A stretch of 64,000 bases of DNA from JASTVH01 sp042862465 (GTDB lineage Bacteria > Pseudomonadota > Gammaproteobacteria > Pseudomonadales > Oleiphilaceae): the NCBI GenBank assembly GCA_042862465.1, contig JASTVH010000009.1, forward strand, positions 1 through 64,000. Reading direction: 5' to 3'. Shown piece after piece: positions 58,462-64,000 of this stretch. The translations under genes and the position numbers were made by a program. The notes below the pieces were generated by a model. The model was not told the DNA's origin, searched no databases, and worked only from the letters and a program-made list of their open reading frames with translations. Position 1 is the first letter of the stretch, and each line of letters opens with the position of its first letter.

Positions 58462-60636
58462 TCAGGCCATTGATCTGAGCGCGTGAATCAGAAGCTGGCG
58501 ATCCAGCTTTTCGCGCCAGCCCTCGGCACTGTCCAGGCCCATGCGCTTGAGATAGGGCTGCAACGCCTCATTCGGCTCTTCCTCACGCCAGGCCCGCCAG
58601 AGCGTCTTCAGCTTGCCCGAACGACTTGCGGTGGCAGCCTTCAGGGTTTTCAGGGCACGCCCCAGGTGCAGCTCCTCCTCGGTAAAATCACAGCCGAACG
58701 GGAACGGTTCAAAGACACCATGACGCTCTCGATAACGACTTACGAGGTCTTCCACCAGCTCCGGAGTGTTGTTGCGATAGGCGGCGGGAATCTTCCAGCC
58801 CCTGGCAATCTTGCCGGCCTGCTGAGCCTGCTTGAGAAGCCCGTCCTGAAAGCGCGAGTCGGCGATCTTGATCAGTTCCTTGTAGACCGTCTCATCGGGC
58901 TGACCGCGTAGATCGGCGATCCCGTACTCGGTGATCACGATATCCCGCAAATGACGCGGAATGGTGCAGTGGGCGTAATTGAACAGAATGTTCGATTGCA
59001 CTTTGCCGCCCTGCTCCCGGGTCGCACGCAAGGTCAGGATGGAATGGGCTCCGGGCAGCTCATGGGCCATGGCGACGAAATTGTATTGCCCGCCCACTCC
59101 GCTGATGACCCGCCCATCGGACAAGCCATCGGACACTGCGGCGCCACTGAGGGTGTACATCATGGCGGAGTTGACGAACCGGGCGTGCACGCGCTGTGCC
59201 GCCTTGAGCGACTGGCGGCCGAAGCGATGATCGTAGAGGTGGTTGATGAAGTTGACGCTGGTCATGCAGAAGTGGGAACGCTCCTCCGGCGTCAGCTTGC
59301 GCAGGAGCTCGTAGAACGCTTCCGGGCCGAGGTAGAAGCCACCATGCATCACCACGCCGCCGGCCAGCTTTTCGCGCAGGGCATGTGTTTCAATCAGCTG
59401 GCGCCCCTCGTCGTCGCCGAGATCCGGATTGATGGAAGCACCGCCGATCAGCCACTGCCCTCCCTTGAAGACCACTTCCGGCCAAACCACCCCCTGCTCC
59501 TGCAACCACTCCAGATCCCTCGCCCGCATCGGTGACTCGATCAGCCCCTCTTCATGCAGGCGGTCAAGCATCGCCAGGCTGGGTCGGCTCGAGAGGTGGC
59601 CATCATTCAACAGGCGTTGCAGGGCCTCATCCGCAAACACCTCCCGCTTGAGAATCCCCGCCTCGTAGAGATGCAGAAAGCCATCCACCATCATCTCGCT
59701 GCAGCCATAGAGCCCGGTTTCGAAGGGCTGATCGCCCCCGATACGGCTGGCTACGGGAAAACGCTCGCTCACTTTCAGGGCCTCGCGTATCCGGCGGTAG
59801 ATCTCGTTGTTCTGGTGACGCAGCCGTACGCTGTAGACCAGGGCACTGCCCAGGGAGCCGATGCCCACCTGCAGCGTGCCACCGTCGCGGATCAGGGCAG
59901 AGGCATAAAGGCCGATCAGATGGTCCTGGGGTTCAATAGCCATGGGTGGCGCGCTGAACAGAGGGTAATCGAGTTGCTCATTGTCGAGCAGGATATCGAA
60001 ACTGTCCGCCGGCACTTCCGCATCCAGCGGCATGAAGGGCAGGTAACGGTTGACCTCTCCCACCACGGCCACCGCCTCTCCGGCCGCCTGGCGCTCATGC
60101 AAAGCCGGAATCAAATCCAGCGACAGGTCGGGGTTACAGCTGAGACTGAGCGTGGGCTCTCCCTCGGGATGGGGCGCGACCATCTGCGCTACCACATTGA
60201 CCCCCAGGGCCAGCAGATCCCGCACGGCATGGGTGTAATTGGTGCAGATGTAGTTCTGCTGCTGGTTGGGCGAGTGCAGCCGACTCCCCGCCTTGAAGAA
60301 AAATTCCGACAGCTTGATGTTATCCGGCATCTTGCCGCGCTTGAGGTCACGGGTGTAATTCAGCTGCGGAACGTCTCCGTAAAGGCGCTCCACGAAAGGC
60401 TGGAGAAAACGACGTTCCAGGGAAGCACCTCCAGAAGGCGCCTCCAGCGACAACGCCGTCAGGATATGGAGATTGATGGAGGTGTCCTTGCAGGCCCGGT
60501 CATACAGGGCATTGATGATGTGAACGGCCTTTCCCAGCCCCAGGGGCAAGCCAATGCGGATATCCTTGCCCACCGCCTCGATGATGGCATCGACACAGCG
60601 TTCGGCCCTTTGGTGTACTTGCGGGGATGCAGCCAT
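58462..60636 (-). CDS. Acetyl-CoA hydrolase/transferase family protein
   Basis: A 724-aa member of the acetyl-CoA hydrolase/transferase superfamily. The C-terminal catalytic half has GVGGQYNFVAMAHELPGA, ITEYGIADLRGQ and the preceding FVNSAMMYTLSGAAVSDGL. The protein is longer than typical 430-640 residue members because of N- and C-terminal additions. Substrate (acetyl-CoA, succinyl-CoA or other acyl-CoA) cannot be set by sequence. It stands alone; the upstream gap holds a long inverted repeat. Confidence 0.85.
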   Translation of the reverse strand: MAASPQVHQRAERCVDAIIEAVGKDIRIGLPLGLGKAVHIINALYDRACKDTSINLHILTALSLEAPSGGASLERRFLQPFVERLYGDVPQLNYTRDLKRGKMPDNIKLSEFFFKAGSRLHSPNQQQNYICTNYTHAVRDLLALGVNVVAQMVAPHPEGEPTLSLSCNPDLSLDLIPALHERQAAGEAVAVVGEVNRYLPFMPLDAEVPADSFDILLDNEQLDYPLFSAPPMAIEPQDHLIGLYASALIRDGGTLQVGIGSLGSALVYSVRLRHQNNEIYRRIREALKVSERFPVASRIGGDQPFETGLYGCSEMMVDGFLHLYEAGILKREVFADEALQRLLNDGHLSSRPSLAMLDRLHEEGLIESPMRARDLEWLQEQGVVWPEVVFKGGQWLIGGASINPDLGDDEGRQLIETHALREKLAGGVVMHGGFYLGPEAFYELLRKLTPEERSHFCMTSVNFINHLYDHRFGRQSLKAAQRVHARFVNSAMMYTLSGAAVSDGLSDGRVISGVGGQYNFVAMAHELPGAHSILTLRATREQGGKVQSNILFNYAHCTIPRHLRDIVITEYGIADLRGQPDETVYKELIKIADSRFQDGLLKQAQQAGKIARGWKIPAAYRNNTPELVEDLVSRYRERHGVFEPFPFGCDFTEEELHLGRALKTLKAATASRSGKLKTLWRAWREEEPNEALQPYLKRMGLDSAEGWREKLDRQLLIHALRSMA

Positions 60637-60678
60637 AGCGCCTGTTCCTACTCCCTTGCTGACGACGTGGTTTTGGGG

Positions 60679-60761
60679 GTTCCTTCGCCTTTATACCGAT
60701 ACCAAAAAGCCCCGCCAAGGCAAAACTTGCCGGAAGCGGGCCTTGGCAGAGGCGAAGGAAC
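60679..60761. repeat. 83-bp nested inverted repeat
   Basis: Outer perfect 12-bp arms GTTCCTTCGCCT and AGGCGAAGGAAC enclose inner arms GCCAAGGC and GCCTTGGC. It lies 43 bases upstream of the acetyl-CoA hydrolase-like gene, in its probable leader. No T-tract. It may be a regulatory RNA structure or a dispersed element. Confidence 0.6.
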
Positions 60762-60844
60762 GCGTCAGTCACGCTTTTGCGGGAGAAACGGCGAATCGAA
60801 AAGAGAAAAAGCGGGAGAAAGAGGACGCTGGGGTGGCAGAGTGG

Positions 60845-61144
60845 TCAGAAATTCCAGGCCAGGTTCAGAGCCACACCCTCTTCCAGCACGCTGATGCTGT
60901 GATCCGGCCTAATGCGCTCAGAGGCGTAGCGGGCCTCCTTCTGCTCGAAGAGCTGCCACTTCAGCAGACGCGTACCCAGCGTGGCAAGCGCATCCTCGGT
61001 ATCGAGGTCATTGGCCTGTCGCACCTGGAACTCCGCGGTCATGGACTCCATTGCAACCACACCTTTCGGCTCGTCCGCGTGCGCCTGGGACCAGAACAGG
61101 GCCAGATTGAGCGCCAGCAATGCAAAGAAGACACGAAAGATCAT
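60845..61144 (-). CDS. Small exported hypothetical protein, 99 aa
   Basis: From the ATG at 61144 the product starts with a clear signal peptide (IFRVFFALLALNLALFWSQAHADE) and would leave a mature periplasmic or outer-membrane protein of about 76 residues ending in an aromatic NLAWNF, a C-terminal phenylalanine as in outer-membrane beta strands. No domain is recognised. An upstream in-frame extension of 19 residues is rejected because it hides the signal. Confidence 0.65.
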   Translation of the reverse strand: MIFRVFFALLALNLALFWSQAHADEPKGVVAMESMTAEFQVRQANDLDTEDALATLGTRLLKWQLFEQKEARYASERIRPDHSISVLEEGVALNLAWNF

Positions 61145-61327
61145 ACACCGAAACCTGCGACAACGTTCAAAGGGGACCAAGTCTTGATTGACGATTCCCA
61201 TTATAAGACTTAGGTGGAATATCGATGTGAAACAGACCTCAGTGTCGACGCTTTTTTGTCACAAAGTGTTAACGCAAAATGACGGCGCTTTGACGAGTCA
61301 GCCGCCGTAGCGGCCGCTCGCCGTCTC

Positions 61328-62467
61328 TCAATCGGAACGTGTATCCAGCCAGTCGGCACTGATGGCCCAAGAGTTCTCGGGCGCCGAACCACCCGCAAAC
61401 ACCCCCGCATGGCCACCGGGCACCACGCAGAATTCCTTATCCTCAGAAGAGACAATGTCCAACACCTTATGCGCCGCCTGGATACTCACAAGGCGATCGT
61501 CGTCTCCAGCAAAGGCGAGAATGGAGCAGCGGATCCGCTCGAACTCGGCCTCCTGATCGCCCAGACGCATGCGGCCCCGGGCCATGCGGTTGTTGAGCCC
61601 CATGTGAACCACCATGCCTTTGATGGTTTCGCCAGGATAATCGACCATGTCGTCAAACCACTGACTCATGGTGCTGTGGACCTTGACGTATTCCCGGTCC
61701 CAGAGATTGACCAGCAACTCCAGATAGCTGATGACACTGCCCACCGGATTGGTCAGTTTAAAAGCCAGCGAGCTCATCCAGCCCGGCACGTGCATGTAGC
61801 GTGCAGGGAGATCCAGCAGCGAGATGTTGAGGATCTGACTGACGATTCGCGCCGGTCGATACACCAGCGACAGCACCCGCCCGGCAATACCGACCTGGTG
61901 CATATCCACCGGACTGGCCACCGTCACCATGTTGCGGATATGGGGGTCGCCGGAGACCGCCGCATACATCAGCGACAACAGCCCGCCCATGCAGTAGGCG
62001 TAGATCGAGACCTCCCGCTCCCCACTCACCTCACGAACCCGCTGCAGGGCCGCCGGCATCCATTCCAGCACGTAGGTTTCCAAGGAAAGATCGCTATGGT
62101 CTGCCGTCACCTCGCCCCAGTCGATGAGGTAGACGTCGAAGCCACGGGCGAGGAAATAGCGCACCAGGGAGCGCTGGGGCAACAGATCAAAGATCATGGC
62201 GGTGGCGGCAAGGGGCGGCACCAGAACCACCGGAGTGCGATGGCGCTTGCGCTGGACGGGAATCACCCTGTCCCCGACCTGGATCTCGTCTTCCTCCAGG
62301 GGCAGGTAATGCCGCACGCTCATGATGCGGTCTTCGTAGATAACGTCGTAGGGGGTCTGATTGGAGACGATGAAATTCTCCGTGAACAGCCGCCGCTCGA
62401 TGGCATTGATCACGAACCAGAATGCTTTCTCCGTGAGACCGGGCTGGGTCGAGGTTGCCTGGGCCAC
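61328..62467 (-). CDS. PhaC-like alpha/beta hydrolase
   Basis: A 379-aa alpha/beta-fold protein related to class III polyhydroxyalkanoate synthases. The nucleophile elbow is IYAYCMGGLLSL with cysteine 159 (instead of serine), plus the oxyanion-side LVPPLAAT, acid region LAFAGDDDRLVS and histidine in PGGHAGVFAGG. Cysteine in the lipase-like box is the PHA synthase hallmark. No phaE, phaA, phaB or phasin is beside it, so a PHA role is uncertain. Confidence 0.75.
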   Translation of the reverse strand: MAQATSTQPGLTEKAFWFVINAIERRLFTENFIVSNQTPYDVIYEDRIMSVRHYLPLEEDEIQVGDRVIPVQRKRHRTPVVLVPPLAATAMIFDLLPQRSLVRYFLARGFDVYLIDWGEVTADHSDLSLETYVLEWMPAALQRVREVSGEREVSIYAYCMGGLLSLMYAAVSGDPHIRNMVTVASPVDMHQVGIAGRVLSLVYRPARIVSQILNISLLDLPARYMHVPGWMSSLAFKLTNPVGSVISYLELLVNLWDREYVKVHSTMSQWFDDMVDYPGETIKGMVVHMGLNNRMARGRMRLGDQEAEFERIRCSILAFAGDDDRLVSIQAAHKVLDIVSSEDKEFCVVPGGHAGVFAGGSAPENSWAISADWLDTRSD

Positions 62468-62571
62468 AACGTACTCCTTCTCTTACGCTAACCAGGCCCC
62501 GATTCTAGGGGAGAGGAGGCGGCGGGGCCATGACCATAGCGCTCAGGGTGGGTGGTAATTTCGGCATTTGG

Positions 62572-62643
62572 TGTGAACGTTGGACGTTGGACGTTCGCAG
62601 GATCCCGCAGTGTCATGAAACGTCAAACGTCCAACGTGAAACG
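62572..62643. repeat. Dispersed intergenic repeat (AACGTCCAAC type), copy B
   Basis: The left part has GTTGGACGTTGGACGTTC; the right part ATGAAACGTCAAACGTCCAAC then GTGAAACGC, close to an inverted copy. It shares the right arm with 21213-21292. It lies between the aldo-keto reductase stop codon and the PhaC-like gene start; no coding. Confidence 0.55.
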
Positions 62644-62659
62644 CTTTCGCCTTCACTCC

Positions 62660-63700
62660 CTATGGACAGGGATAGGTATAAATCCGGTGAATATCTTCAA
62701 TCTCTGCCAACACATTCTCCGGCAAACGGATACTGGCACTGGTGATGTTCTCTTTCAGCTGTTCCATCCCCGTGGCACCAATGATGTTGCTGGTGAGAAA
62801 ACCGCGGCTGTTGACGTAGGCCAGGGCCAGCTGCACCGGGGTCATGCCATGGTCGTGGGCCAGGTCCACGTAGGCGCGTGTGGCATGCTCGGCGTGGGCC
62901 GAGGTATAGCGGGTGAAGCGGGAGAAAAGTGTCAGACGGGCGTCTGATGGGCGCTGGCCATCCAGGTATTTGCCGCTCAGCACCCCAAAGGCCAGTGGCG
63001 AATAGGCCAGCAGTCCCATCTGTTCGCGGTGGGCGATCTCCGCCAGCCCGACCTCGAAGGATCGGTTGAGCAGATTGTATGGGTTCTGAATCGACACCGG
63101 CCGCGGCCAGCCGTGCTTCTCCGCCAGCTGCAGATAGCGCATGGCGCCCCAGGGCGTTTCGTTGGACAGGCCAATGGCGCGTACCTTGCCTTCCCGGACC
63201 AGTTCGTCGAGCGCCTCCAGGGTGTCCTCCAGAGGTACCACATCGCTCTCGTCTGCGGCGGGTTCATAGCCCAGGGAGCCGAAGAAGTTGGTCTTCCTCT
63301 CCGGCCAGTGCACCTGATAGAGATCCAGATAATCCGTCTGTAGCCGCTTGAGGCTGTCCTCCACTGCCTGACGAATGTGGAGACGGTTGAGGCGTGGCCC
63401 TTCCCGCAAATAGTTCAATCCGTTGCCCGGCCCCGCTACCTTGCTGGCGATTACCAGCCTGTCGCGCTGGCCGCGAGCCTTGAGCCAGTTGCCGAGATAG
63501 GTTTCGGTCAGCCCCTGGGTGTCGGCTTTGGGCGGCACCGGATACATTTCCGCCGCGTCGATGAAATTGATGCCGGCATCCACGGCGTAATCCAGCTGCT
63601 CGAAGGCCTCGGCCTCGGTGTTCTGCTCACCCCAGGTCATGGTCCCCAAGCAGATCAGACTTACCTCGGGCCCATCAGGCCCCAAACGACGCTTTTCCAT
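62660..63700 (-). CDS. NADP(H)-dependent aldo-keto reductase (Tas-like)
   Basis: A 346-aa TIM-barrel oxidoreductase. Catalytic tetrad: Asp and Tyr in INFIDAAEMYP, Lys in LVIASKVAG, His in LYQVHWPE; cofactor region IIGATGMEQLKENI. The chain most resembles Tas/YghZ-like members, which reduce aldehydes. GAGGA is 6 bases before the ATG at 63700; an ATG one codon earlier is too close. Divergent from the glycosyltransferase gene. Confidence 0.9.
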   Translation of the reverse strand: MEKRRLGPDGPEVSLICLGTMTWGEQNTEAEAFEQLDYAVDAGINFIDAAEMYPVPPKADTQGLTETYLGNWLKARGQRDRLVIASKVAGPGNGLNYLREGPRLNRLHIRQAVEDSLKRLQTDYLDLYQVHWPERKTNFFGSLGYEPAADESDVVPLEDTLEALDELVREGKVRAIGLSNETPWGAMRYLQLAEKHGWPRPVSIQNPYNLLNRSFEVGLAEIAHREQMGLLAYSPLAFGVLSGKYLDGQRPSDARLTLFSRFTRYTSAHAEHATRAYVDLAHDHGMTPVQLALAYVNSRGFLTSNIIGATGMEQLKENITSASIRLPENVLAEIEDIHRIYTYPCP

Positions 63701-63769
63701 CATTCTTCCTCTTTCGCTGGATTCGAATGCACCACTACCGCGACTCTGTTTGCGCCCTACCCGGTTCTG

Positions 63770-63809
63770 CTGTCAAGAGAACGTCACTGCAATGTCAGCG
63801 TTCTGTCAT
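63770..63809 (+). promoter_or_regulatory. Two tandem PhoB boxes (four half-sites, 11-bp period)
   Basis: CTGTCAA (63770), ACGTCAC (63781), ATGTCAG (63792) and CTGTCAT (63803) are each separated by 4 bases, giving exactly 11-bp periodicity. The last pair best fits the Pho box. The array ends 41 bases before the glycosyltransferase start. Confidence 0.75.
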
Positions 63810-63850
63810 GGCAGACAATCACAGTGATAGTGAAGACATGCAGCATTGGG

Positions 63851-64000
63851 GTGACTGTGGGACAGCACATTGCAATCGTTACGGAAACCTTTCCGCCGGA
63901 GATCAACGGTGTCGCCAATACCCTACGTCATATTTGCCAGGGGCTGAAGCACCGGGGCCACCGGGTATCGGTGGTCCGCCCCCGACAGCAACAGGAGGCA
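63851..64000 (+). CDS. Glycosyltransferase family 1/4 (partial, runs off window end)
   Basis: The first 50 codons from a GTG at 63851 read MTVGQHIAIVTETFPPEING, then NTLRHICQGLKHRGHRVSVVRPR. This is the N-terminal Rossmann half of a GT-B glycosyltransferase; TETFPPEINGVANTL is typical of the sulfolipid/glycolipid and mannosyl group. GTG 63857 is also possible. The tandem PhoB boxes upstream suggest a role in phosphate-free glycolipid synthesis. Acceptor and sugar cannot be decided from this fragment. Confidence 0.8.
   Translation, partial: MTVGQHIAIVTETFPPEINGVANTLRHICQGLKHRGHRVSVVRPRQQQEA

Noticed and set aside
60829..60870. tRNA-like start GGTGGCAGAGTGGTCAGAA
   Set aside because: The following bases cannot form the D, anticodon and T arms, and the segment is the end of a signal-peptide protein gene.
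62572..62643. CRISPR-like short repeats
   Set aside because: Only a few overlapping 9-mers with no uniform spacers and no cas genes; better explained as an inverted dispersed repeat.

Overview
The window looks like chromosomal DNA of a GC-rich marine-type gammaproteobacterium in the Pseudomonas/Marinobacter neighbourhood. The evidence is gene order: algU-mucA-mucB-mucC-mucD-lepA-lepB-DUF4845-rnc-era-recO-pdxJ, nadB divergent from algU, and recJ-thrC-hom-dsbC-xerD-rplS-trmD-rimM-rpsP-ffh-ypjD-corB, all as in pseudomonads. I favour a Marinobacter-like organism, but this is inference from gene order and protein sequence only.

Layout. 1-2030: the attI-proximal end of a chromosomal integron. It has two gene cassettes (one partial) on the minus strand, an attC site, an attI-like junction and an intI integrase whose promoter carries a LexA box. 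2040-12800: minus-strand block pdxJ, recO, era, rnc, DUF4845, lepB, lepA, mucD, mucC, mucB, mucA, algU (vitamin B6, RNA processing, secretion, envelope stress). 13070-17400: nadB, sdhE, ygfX, ygfZ and an HDOD regulator on the plus strand. 17520-17660: a palindromic intergenic repeat. 17690-21100: ung, lysS and prfB, the last with the programmed +1 frameshift. 21400-25660: a DUF1127 microprotein with a structured 3' region, an SDR, a two-gene EgtB/SenA-like sulfoxide synthase plus OvoA-type methyltransferase operon, and a GST-like gene. 25730-37210: recJ, thrC, hom, alaC, dsbC, xerD, rplS-trmD-rimM-rpsP and ffh. 37400-43690: ypjD, corB, a YIP1-family protein, a DUF1631 protein and a TonB-like protein. 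43780-49240: grxD, an orphan hyuB, argD, argF and an ABC ATPase. 49310-53430: the glycerol catabolic cluster glpK, glpR, glpD with two GlpR operators. 53620-56000: a RstB/RstA-like two-component pair. 56370-64000: olsB-olsA (ornithine lipids), slyD, an acetyl-CoA hydrolase/transferase, a small exported protein, a PhaC-like hydrolase, an aldo-keto reductase, and the start of a glycosyltransferase.

Most of the window is housekeeping. Four things stand out. (1) The SOS-regulated integron has neighbouring cassettes that share a long non-frame-conserved repeat. (2) The EgtB/SenA-like enzyme overlaps by 4 nt an OvoA-C-type methyltransferase, which points to an unassigned histidine-derived thiol or selenol. 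(3) PhoB boxes with exact 11-bp half-site spacing lie before both olsBA and the terminal glycosyltransferase, which suggests phosphate-starvation membrane lipid remodelling. (4) Structured non-coding elements lie after the DUF1127 gene and before argD.
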